From Bordetella parapertussis (GTDB taxonomy: Bacteria; Pseudomonadota; Gammaproteobacteria; Burkholderiales; Burkholderiaceae_C), in NCBI GenBank assembly GCA_945888535.1, contig CAMDAN010000029.1, positions 1 through 23,925 of the forward strand: 23,925 nt of DNA, written 5' to 3'. Shown in pieces: positions 7,474 to 13,805 of this stretch (positions are counted from its first letter, which is position 1; each line of letters begins with the position of its first letter). The notes beneath the pieces are model-generated. The model saw only the letters and a program-made list of their open reading frames with translations. It had not been told where the DNA came from and did not search any database. Made by a program: the position numbers and the translations under genes.

Positions 7474-8073
7474 TCAACCTCTTTTACTGAACAAGCCGCC
7501 CAACCAGCTTTTGACCAAGGCCCAGAAGATCGCTAATCCATTGATTTCACGCGCCACAACCGGAGCTGAAACATGGGAAGTCGTCTGTGTGCTTGACGCG
7601 CCGTCTGCTGTTGGAAGGGTTAATGCGGTTTGGCGAAAGTTCTCAACAAACTGGGCCAGCAGCATGTCAGATACCTGCACCATCATGCGGCCACCGAACT
7701 GCGCGAACTTACCATTCACAATCACAGCTGCCTGCCCATTGAGCACGCAGTGCGCAGGGTTCGCTGGGTCGGCGGTAATGATCGCGGTCAGGTCCATCGA
7801 GGCGGACGAGCCACCTTTGTCGGCGCCCTTGCCACGCAAAACCATTTTGCGTTCTGCAGTCACAGATTCCAATACATCCACCGTACCGCCGAATTGCGCA
7901 ACCGCCGGACCCACCTTGACCTTGACCGCGCCTTTGTAGGACGTATCAGACAATTGCTCGGTGATTTCCGCACCGGGCATACAACTGGCGACAGCTTTAA
8001 GGTCGGTGAGCAAGGCCCACGCCCGTGTGGCATCCACATCGAGCGGGTATTGTTTGTCGAGTTTGACTTCCAT
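7474..8073 (-). CDS. coxG: CoxG, SRPBCC-family CODH membrane-recruitment protein
   Basis: 199 residues. The N-terminal about 145 residues form a CoxG/SRPBCC-type domain with the family features CMPGAE (31-36) and MVQVSDMLLAQFVENF near its end. A hydrophilic Ser/Thr linker leads to a hydrophobic C-terminal helix (about 179-195, GLAIFWALVKSWLGGLF) ending in basic residues, suited to membrane association. CoxG is reported to anchor CODH to the cytoplasmic membrane so electrons can reach quinone. The ATG has an AGGAAA SD and lies 11 bp after coxL. Its position between coxL and coxD differs from the Oligotropha order coxMSLDEFG. Confidence 0.92.
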   Translation of the reverse strand: MEVKLDKQYPLDVDATRAWALLTDLKAVASCMPGAEITEQLSDTSYKGAVKVKVGPAVAQFGGTVDVLESVTAERKMVLRGKGADKGGSSASMDLTAIITADPANPAHCVLNGQAAVIVNGKFAQFGGRMMVQVSDMLLAQFVENFRQTALTLPTADGASSTQTTSHVSAPVVAREINGLAIFWALVKSWLGGLFSKRG

Positions 8074-8084
8074 TGTTTTCCTGA

Positions 8085-10496
8085 TTACAAAGCAGCGCCG
8101 TGTTCACGTAAAGCTTTCCAGGTGCGAAAAGCGTTATGCGGCATGTCCAGGTGCGTGACACCTAGGTGAGAGAACGCATCGACTACGGCCGATGTGAAGG
8201 TAGGGATCGAGCCGACGTGCGGTGACTCGGCCACGCCTTTGGCACCGAGTGGGTGGTGCGGCGAAGGTGTGACGGTGTGGTCGGTTTCCCAATGCGGGGT
8301 TTCCACGAAGGTGGGCAAGAAGTAGTCCATCAGCGTGTTGCCCAGCAGGTTGCCCTGTGCATCGAATGGCATTTGCTGGCCCATGGCCACGGCAAAACCT
8401 TCGGTCAAACCACCGTGGATTTGGCCTTCGATGATCATCGGGTTAATGCGGGTGCCGCAATCGTCCAGCGCATAGAAGCGGCGAACCTTGGTCTCGCCCG
8501 TGGCGCGGTCGATGTCGACTACGCACAGGTAGATGCCGAAGGGGAAGGTGAAGTTCGGTGGGTCGTAGTAATGCACGGCCTCCAAGCCTGGCTCCAGGCC
8601 ATCTGGTGGCTGGTGGTAAGCCTGCCAAGCCACATCGGCCATGGTTTTGAACTTGCTGTCGTCGCCCTTGACCTTGAAACGGTCGACTTCCCAGTCAAGG
8701 TCGTTTTCGCTGACTTCGAGCATATGGGCTGCAATTTTGCGGGCCTTTGCGTGGATCTTGCGGGCAGCCATAGCGATGGCAGCACCGGCCACAGGGGTGG
8801 AGCGCGAACCGTAAGTGCCCAAGCCATAAGGCGCAGTCGACGTATCACCTTCTTCGACCTGAATCACTTCCGATGGAATACCCAGTTCGGTGGCGATGAT
8901 CTGCGCGTAAGTGGTCTGGTGGCCCTGACCTTGCGTGATCGTGCCCATGCGTGCGATGGCGCTGCCGGTGGGGTGGATGCGGATTTCACAGGAGTCGAAC
9001 ATGCCGACACCCAAAATGTCACATATTTTGGAGGGGCCTGCACCGACCACCTCGGTGAAGGTCACCAAACCAATGCCCATCAGCGTGGGGCTGTTGGGGT
9101 CGGCGCGTTTGGCCTTTTGCTCTGCGCGCAGTCCCTTGTAGTCCACGGCTTTAAGCACTTTGTCGAGAGCCGTTTGGTAGTCTCCGGAGTCGAATTCAAA
9201 GCCAAAGGCGCTTTTGTAAGGGAACTGGTCTTTTTTGACGAAGTTCTTGGCGCGGATCTCGGCCTTGTCCATACCCAATTTTTGCGCTAGCACGTCGACC
9301 ATGCGCTCGATCAAGTACACCGCTTCGGTCACGCGGAAGGAGCAGCGATACGCCACGCCACCCGGGGCTTTGTTGGTGTACACACCTTTGACGCTGGCGT
9401 GTGCCGCAGGAATGTCGTAAGAGCCAGAGACGATGTGGAACATGCCAGCCGGGAACTTGGTCGGGTCGGCACAAGCGTCAAAAGCGCCGTGGTCAGCCAC
9501 CACGTTCACGCGCAGGCCGGTGATCTTGCCGTCGGCTGTGGCGGCTAATTCGCCGTCCATGTGGTAGTCGCGTGCGAAGCCCGTGCTCGAGATGTTTTCG
9601 ATGCGGTCTTCGACCCACTTGACCGGGCGGCCCAGCACGATGGAAGACACGATGGCGCACACATAGCCAGGGTAGATCGGCACTTTGTTACCGAAGCCAC
9701 CACCGATGTCGGGGCTCACGATACGCACTTTGGATTCAGGGATACCCGACAGCATGGACACCACGGTGCGCACAATGTGCGGAGCCTGGGATGTGATGAA
9801 GGTGGTCAGGTCGCCCTTGACCGGGTCGAAGGAGGCCACGCAACCGCAGGTCTCTAGCGGGCATGGGTGCACGCGGGGGTAATACATGTGCTGCGACACG
9901 GTCACTTCAGCCTTAGCAAAAGCCGCATCCGCAGCTGACTTATCACCGGCATCCCAAGTGAAGATGTGGTTGTGGTGGTCACGCTTGCCGTGTGCGCCTT
10001 CGGTTTTGCCGGCGAGGTCATCGCGAATCACCGGTGCACCCGGTAGCAGGGCAGCGTAGGGGTCCATCACCACGGGCAGTTCTTCGTATATGACTTCAAC
10101 GGCTTCTACGGCATCAGCGGCGATGTAGCGGTCGTCGGCGATGACGATGGCTACTTCTTGCATCTGGAAGTGCACCTTCTCGTCAGCCAACACAGCGGCC
10201 ACATCACCGGCCAGGGTGGGCATCCAATGCAGTTTCAGGGGCTTCAAGTCATCGGCGGTCAGCACGGCGTGGACGCCAGGAATCGCCAAGGCAGCTTCCT
10301 TGTTGATTTTGACGATGCGGCCGTGGGCAATGGGGCTGCGCACGATGTCCATGTGCAGCATGCCAGGCATCTTGATGTCATCGACATAGTTGCCCTTGCC
10401 TTGGATAAAGCGGGCGTCTTCCTTACGCAGGCGCGAAGCGCCCATGCCAGCGAGCGCGAGTTCGCGGGCTTCTACAGTTTGTACCGGTGCGTTCAT
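8085..10496 (-). CDS. coxL: CoxL, large Mo/Cu subunit of form I aerobic CO dehydrogenase
   Basis: 803 residues, close to the 809 of Oligotropha CoxL. The diagnostic form I loop AYRCSFR is at 382-388, so Cys385 is the expected copper ligand (Cys388 in Oligotropha). GGGFGNKV (265-272) contacts the molybdopterin cofactor, and GAKGVAES contains the expected catalytic Glu757. The enzyme oxidises CO with water to CO2, two protons and two electrons at a [CuSMoO2] centre. It forms a dimer of CoxL-CoxM-CoxS heterotrimers in the cytoplasm, partly membrane bound. The ATG is preceded by CGGAG at a spacing of 7 and lies 28 bp after coxS. The frame is intact over its whole length. Confidence 0.97.
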   Translation of the reverse strand: MNAPVQTVEARELALAGMGASRLRKEDARFIQGKGNYVDDIKMPGMLHMDIVRSPIAHGRIVKINKEAALAIPGVHAVLTADDLKPLKLHWMPTLAGDVAAVLADEKVHFQMQEVAIVIADDRYIAADAVEAVEVIYEELPVVMDPYAALLPGAPVIRDDLAGKTEGAHGKRDHHNHIFTWDAGDKSAADAAFAKAEVTVSQHMYYPRVHPCPLETCGCVASFDPVKGDLTTFITSQAPHIVRTVVSMLSGIPESKVRIVSPDIGGGFGNKVPIYPGYVCAIVSSIVLGRPVKWVEDRIENISSTGFARDYHMDGELAATADGKITGLRVNVVADHGAFDACADPTKFPAGMFHIVSGSYDIPAAHASVKGVYTNKAPGGVAYRCSFRVTEAVYLIERMVDVLAQKLGMDKAEIRAKNFVKKDQFPYKSAFGFEFDSGDYQTALDKVLKAVDYKGLRAEQKAKRADPNSPTLMGIGLVTFTEVVGAGPSKICDILGVGMFDSCEIRIHPTGSAIARMGTITQGQGHQTTYAQIIATELGIPSEVIQVEEGDTSTAPYGLGTYGSRSTPVAGAAIAMAARKIHAKARKIAAHMLEVSENDLDWEVDRFKVKGDDSKFKTMADVAWQAYHQPPDGLEPGLEAVHYYDPPNFTFPFGIYLCVVDIDRATGETKVRRFYALDDCGTRINPMIIEGQIHGGLTEGFAVAMGQQMPFDAQGNLLGNTLMDYFLPTFVETPHWETDHTVTPSPHHPLGAKGVAESPHVGSIPTFTSAVVDAFSHLGVTHLDMPHNAFRTWKALREHGAAL

Positions 10497-10524
10497 GTGT
10501 TTCTCCGATCAAATAGATGGGGGC

Positions 10525-11010
10525 TTAAGCCGCAACGGGCTCTTGCAATTTTTTGGCGGCGTACTGGACGGCTTTGATGATGTTTTGGTAACCCGTGCAA
10601 CGGCACAGGTTGCCCGCCATACCGTGGCGAATTTCGTCTTCGGTGGGGTTGGGGTTCTCTTGCAAGAAGCGGTAGGCGCGCATCAGCATGCCAGGGGTGC
10701 AGAAACCGCATTGCAAGCCGTGCTCTTTGTAAAAGCCTTCTTGCACTGCGTGCAACACGCCCTTGTTGGCCAGGCCTTCGACGGTGAGCACTTCGGAGCC
10801 ATCGCACTGCACGGCCAAGTGGGTGCAGGACTTGACCGATTGGCCATCAACATCGACGGTGCAAACACCGCAGTGGCTGGTTTCGCAGCCGATGTGGGCG
10901 CCAGTCAGGTTGAGTTCTTCGCGCAAAAAGTGGATCAGCAGGGTGCGCGGCTCCACCGCTTTTTCTTCTTTCTTGCCGTTGACGGAAACGGTGATGAGTT
11001 TTTTAGACAT
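10525..11010 (-). CDS. coxS: CoxS, small [2Fe-2S] subunit of CO dehydrogenase
   Basis: 161 residues, typical for the family. The plant-type ferredoxin cluster ligands are Cys42, Cys47, Cys50 and Cys62; the second, molybdopterin-proximal cluster uses Cys101 and Cys104 (CGFC) and Cys136 and Cys138 (CRC). All eight cysteines are present. The subunit passes electrons from the Mo site in CoxL to FAD in CoxM. AAGGAA lies about 8 bases before the ATG and the gene begins 15 bp after coxM. Confidence 0.97.
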   Translation of the reverse strand: MSKKLITVSVNGKKEEKAVEPRTLLIHFLREELNLTGAHIGCETSHCGVCTVDVDGQSVKSCTHLAVQCDGSEVLTVEGLANKGVLHAVQEGFYKEHGLQCGFCTPGMLMRAYRFLQENPNPTEDEIRHGMAGNLCRCTGYQNIIKAVQYAAKKLQEPVAA

Positions 11011-11025
11011 GCGTGTAATTCCTTT

Positions 11026-11889
11026 TTATGAGCAAAGTGACCAGGCTTTGTTGAGAGCGCGTTTGACCATTTCTCCAGCCATCGCGGTTTTGTATTCCAC
11101 ATCACCGCGCAGGTCTTCGGCCGGGTCGCACACCGCGATGGCGGCTGCCACGGCAGCTTGCACGTTGGCGGCATTGAAGGGTTTGTTTAGCAAAGCGGCT
11201 TCAGCGGCGTTGGCACGCAAAGCCGAGGGAGCCACATTGGTTAAAGCAATGCGAACATGGCTGACCTGGTCTCCTTTTTTGCGCAGAACGACTGCGCAGC
11301 CGGCGGTCGCCCAATCGCCCGTTTTACGCTTGAGTTTTTCGTAGGCATAGCCCGTACCGTGTGCAAACGCGGGGACACGAATCTCGCACATGACTTCGTT
11401 TTCTTCGAGCTGGGTCATGTAGGTGCCGAGGAAAAAGCCGTCGGCGGCCACGGTACGCCGGCCCTTGGGGCCTTCCAGAACAAAGGATGCGTCGATGGCG
11501 ATTGACAAGGCGGGGTGGTCGTTGCCCGGGTCGCCGTGGGCGATGTCGCCGCCAATGGTGCCGCGGTTGCGCACCTGCGGGTCCGCAATCAACTTGGCCG
11601 CTTCGCACAGCAGCGGCACTTTGGCTTGCAAGATAGGGGACTTGATCAGGTCGTTTTCGACCGTCATCGCACCGATCACGACCGTTGCGCCGTCTTCACA
11701 AATGCCCTTGAGCTCGGGGATGCGGTTGATGTCAATCAAGTGCTCGGGTTGCGCAAAACGCAACTTCATCATCGGCAGCAGGCTGTGGCCACCGGCTAAC
11801 AGCTTAGCCTCTGAACCGAGCTGTCCAAGCAAAGCAACTGCTTCGCCCACGGTTTTGGGCGCGTGGTATTCAAAACGCGGTGGAATCAT
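11026..11889 (-). CDS. coxM: CoxM, FAD subunit of CO dehydrogenase
   Basis: 287 residues, as in Oligotropha. The two FAD-binding motifs are at their canonical positions: AGGHS at 32-36 and TIGGD at 111-115. NRGTIGGDIAHGDPGND (108-124) is strongly conserved in CO dehydrogenase flavoproteins. The subunit takes electrons from the CoxS clusters and reduces quinone. It is the first structural gene, preceded by TAGGAGA 7 bases from the ATG and by a 218-bp leader region with candidate control elements. The order M-S-L is the form I arrangement; form II clusters usually run S-L-M. Confidence 0.96.
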   Translation of the reverse strand: MIPPRFEYHAPKTVGEAVALLGQLGSEAKLLAGGHSLLPMMKLRFAQPEHLIDINRIPELKGICEDGATVVIGAMTVENDLIKSPILQAKVPLLCEAAKLIADPQVRNRGTIGGDIAHGDPGNDHPALSIAIDASFVLEGPKGRRTVAADGFFLGTYMTQLEENEVMCEIRVPAFAHGTGYAYEKLKRKTGDWATAGCAVVLRKKGDQVSHVRIALTNVAPSALRANAAEAALLNKPFNAANVQAAVAAAIAVCDPAEDLRGDVEYKTAMAGEMVKRALNKAWSLCS

Positions 11890-11920
11890 GGTGGTCTCCT
11901 ATGGCTTTGTTGAGAAAACC

Positions 11921-11934
11921 ATTTTGACCAAAAT
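11921..11934. promoter_or_regulatory. inverted repeat ATTTTG-AC-CAAAAT upstream of coxM
   Basis: Six-base arms match perfectly around a 2-base centre. The element lies 32-45 bases before the coxM ATG and downstream of the candidate -10 box, so it would fall in the 5' leader or near the transcription start. It could be a protein-binding site. A palindrome of this size in AT-rich DNA can also arise by chance. Confidence 0.35.
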
Positions 11935-11949
11935 CAATTTCCAACTGAA

Positions 11950-11967
11950 GAGTCAGGTTATAGACTC
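11950..11967. promoter_or_regulatory. inverted repeat GAGTC-N8-GACTC spanning the -10-like box
   Basis: Five-base arms at 11950-11954 and 11963-11967 flank the GTTATA sequence that reads TATAAC on the coxM strand. A regulator binding here would directly affect polymerase access. The arms are short, so this is only a candidate. Confidence 0.3.
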
Positions 11968-11968
11968 A

Positions 11969-11980
11969 CCCGTCATCGGG
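11969..11980. promoter_or_regulatory. short GC hairpin CCCG-TCAT-CGGG upstream of the -10-like box
   Basis: Four-base GC arms with a 4-base loop lie immediately upstream of the candidate -10 box on the coxM strand. It has no following T-run in either direction that would make it an intrinsic terminator. It may be part of an operator or a chance structure. Confidence 0.25.
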
Positions 11981-12107
11981 CGGTCGATTTTGTTGCACGA
12001 AATGCTTGTTTAGGCGCATGAAGCGCGTAGATCAAATTTTTTACTTAAAGCAACTAAGGAGTTACCCTGAGGTCTAAACAGTCAGTGAATACCCTTGGTT
12101 TTGCGGT

Positions 12108-12851
12108 TTAACTCAGACCCAGGGATTCACGCAAGCGGCCGACCGCTGTGCGCGAGACGGGTATGGGTTGGTTTTTTTTCCCTTTGAGAACGAGGTGGGT
12201 TTTGGTCCCTTCGCGCCCGAGCTCTTGAACCGCTTTTAAATTCACAATAAAGCGCCGATGCACGCGTTGGAACTGCGCCGGATCGAGTCGCAACTCGAGG
12301 TCTCCGATGCTCAGGTTGCAAAAGTGGAAACCTTCCGCCGTGAGCACGCGGGTGTAGTGGGCTTGGGACTCAAGGCACAAGACGTCTTGGGTGTCTACGA
12401 AAGACACTTTTTGGTTGGCAACCATCGGGATTCTTGAGAGCCGCATGTTCGGCGGTGCCAAGTCAAGACCTGCATCGGCTTGGCTGACAACCTGTGTCAC
12501 GTCATAAAAGACCAATACGAACCCCGTGGTTTCATTGTGTTCATTGCCCAGTCGGCTCACTTTGATGAGGAGAACTTGCTCTGGAATGTTGATGATCATC
12601 GTCATCGGTACTGCATTTGACATGGGGCAGCGCGATGCTTCATCAAGCAGGAAGTTAACTTTCGGTTGCGATCTCGCGGGGTGAAAAGAGGTCACTAAAG
12701 CGCCAAAGGGCTGCTTTTCATCGACGGGCAACACCTGTCTTGCAAAGTCGTTCATTGCCAGCACATTTCGCTGAGCGTCGAGATGAATCACCCCGACCTC
12801 AAACTTCTCGAAAAGATAAAGACTCTTGTTGGATGCAATTTTTGTGTCCAT
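12108..12851 (-). CDS. rcoM: RcoM-like CO-sensing transcription regulator (PAS-LytTR)
   Basis: 247 residues: an N-terminal PAS domain (about 10-120) and a C-terminal LytTR DNA-binding domain (about 140-245, with QRVHRRFIVNL and PIPVSRTAVGRLRESLG). RcoM proteins of Paraburkholderia xenovorans are single-component CO sensors in which heme in the PAS domain is bound by His74 and Met104, with Cys94 as the oxidised-state ligand. Corresponding residues appear here as His57 (FHPARS), Cys75 (RCPMSN) and Met85 (MTMIINIP), and the 10-residue Cys-to-Met spacing matches my recollection. CO binding is known to switch RcoM to its DNA-binding form and activate cox genes. The gene lies directly upstream of coxM on the same strand, and GAGG is about 8 bases before the ATG. 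The alignment was done by eye from memory. Confidence 0.85.
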   Translation of the reverse strand: MDTKIASNKSLYLFEKFEVGVIHLDAQRNVLAMNDFARQVLPVDEKQPFGALVTSFHPARSQPKVNFLLDEASRCPMSNAVPMTMIINIPEQVLLIKVSRLGNEHNETTGFVLVFYDVTQVVSQADAGLDLAPPNMRLSRIPMVANQKVSFVDTQDVLCLESQAHYTRVLTAEGFHFCNLSIGDLELRLDPAQFQRVHRRFIVNLKAVQELGREGTKTHLVLKGKKNQPIPVSRTAVGRLRESLGLS

Positions 12852-12872
12852 ACCGTTGCCTCGTATTTGGCT

Positions 12873-13805
12873 TTAAAGTGAGGTGACCACGTCTTGCGCA
12901 ATCGCGCCAAATACACTCAAGCCGTCTCGCCCCTTCATCTCGATGCGCACAGTATTTCCGGTCTGTAAAAAGTCAGTCACAGCGTTGCCGTCTTGTTGGG
13001 TTTCCATCGCGCGCTTATTCGCAATGCTGTGGTAGCCCTTGGGCCAGTCGGTCTGGCCGTTGTTCTCCACACCGGGGCTGCGCACCGTCCCGCTACCAAC
13101 CAAAGTGCCCGCGCTGAGTTGGCGACTGCTTGCCAGCGCGGCGATTAGCTCACCAAAGTGGTGTGCCATATCTTCACCCGTATCGCACAGGCCGACCTTG
13201 CGGCCGTTCAGGGTGGATTGCAATGTCGAATGCACCCGGCCTTGAGACCAGGCTTCTCCGAGTTCGTCGGGGGTGACCGCTACGGGTCCAAATGCGGTTC
13301 CGGCATCTCTTGGGGAGGTGCCCTGAACGGAGCCCGGAAGCGACCAATGGTTGGCAAGTAAAACCAGGCGAATGCCTTCGATCGCTTTTTCGGGAGAGCA
13401 GCCTTGGGGAATGTCACTGGTCGCGACAGCTAATTCAGCACTGAAATCTAAGCTGGCGTTTGCATCTGCGCAAACGAATGTGTCTTGCGCTCCAAAAAAG
13501 CTGTCGCTGCTGGTTTGTACGGGCAGTGGATCATCGCTGGTGAACCCACCGCCGCGGGCCCACTGGTACGCGCGGGGTAACGGAGCTAAACATTGCGCGG
13601 GATTGAAGGCAAAGGCATTGCGTAATCGCCCAGCGTTAAGCAGATCGGACAGGTCTTGCAACTGCGGGCTCAAGTAGTTCCAGTCATCGAGCACCTGTTG
13701 GAGGCGGTTGGCAATATGGGTGGGGTAAACGGCTTGGGTCAGGTCGCGCGATACGACAACGAGTTGTCCGTCGCGGCTGGCGTCTTGGTAGCTTGCAAAT
13801 TTCAT
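12873..13805 (-). CDS. fumarylacetoacetate hydrolase family protein, metal site altered
   Basis: 310 residues from the ATG at 13805, which overlaps the glnE stop in an ATGA; a slightly longer frame to 13838 would overlap glnE further and is unlikely. The C-terminal part has strong family features: FGPVAVTPDELGEAW (172-186), GAL-like ends such as LVGSGTVRSPG, and a final FGAIAQDV. In FAH-fold hydrolases and decarboxylases the metal is held by Glu-x-Glu and an Asp in an N-D-V-S-type motif. Here the first Glu position reads Ser122 (DFSAE, Glu124 retained), and the Asp position reads His153 (ANHWS). The protein may have lost metal-dependent catalysis or use other ligands. rcoM starts 21 bp downstream on the same strand. 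The substrate is unknown. Confidence 0.82.
   Translation of the reverse strand: MKFASYQDASRDGQLVVVSRDLTQAVYPTHIANRLQQVLDDWNYLSPQLQDLSDLLNAGRLRNAFAFNPAQCLAPLPRAYQWARGGGFTSDDPLPVQTSSDSFFGAQDTFVCADANASLDFSAELAVATSDIPQGCSPEKAIEGIRLVLLANHWSLPGSVQGTSPRDAGTAFGPVAVTPDELGEAWSQGRVHSTLQSTLNGRKVGLCDTGEDMAHHFGELIAALASSRQLSAGTLVGSGTVRSPGVENNGQTDWPKGYHSIANKRAMETQQDGNAVTDFLQTGNTVRIEMKGRDGLSVFGAIAQDVVTSL

Larger units (their letters stand above)
11890..12107 (-). promoter_or_regulatory. rcoM-coxM intergenic region, candidate cox promoter and RcoM operator
   Basis: This is the only sizeable gap in the minus-strand block and is AT-richer than its flanks. Reading toward coxM, a TATAAC box (11957-11962) could be a -10 element. 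No good TTGACA lies 16-18 bases upstream of it, which suits an activator-dependent promoter. A weaker alternative is TTGATC with a 17-base spacer and TAAACA further upstream. Several short inverted repeats fall in the last 95 bases. RcoM binding is inferred from gene order; I cannot match the sequence to a published consensus. Confidence 0.5.

Noticed and set aside
8253..9290. Plus-strand open frame of 345 codons opposite coxL
   Set aside because: It is a shadow of the conserved coxL sequence. No SD or domain supports it.
8085..11889. Xanthine dehydrogenase or form II (CoxL-like) hydroxylase of unknown substrate
   Set aside because: The large subunit carries AYRCSFR rather than the form II AYRGAGR loop, and the cluster has the M-S-L order with coxG, coxD, coxE and coxF.
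12052..12107. Intrinsic terminator after rcoM
   Set aside because: I looked for a GC stem followed by a T-run on the minus strand. The A/T-rich run further down (about 12035-12045) is not preceded by a stable stem.
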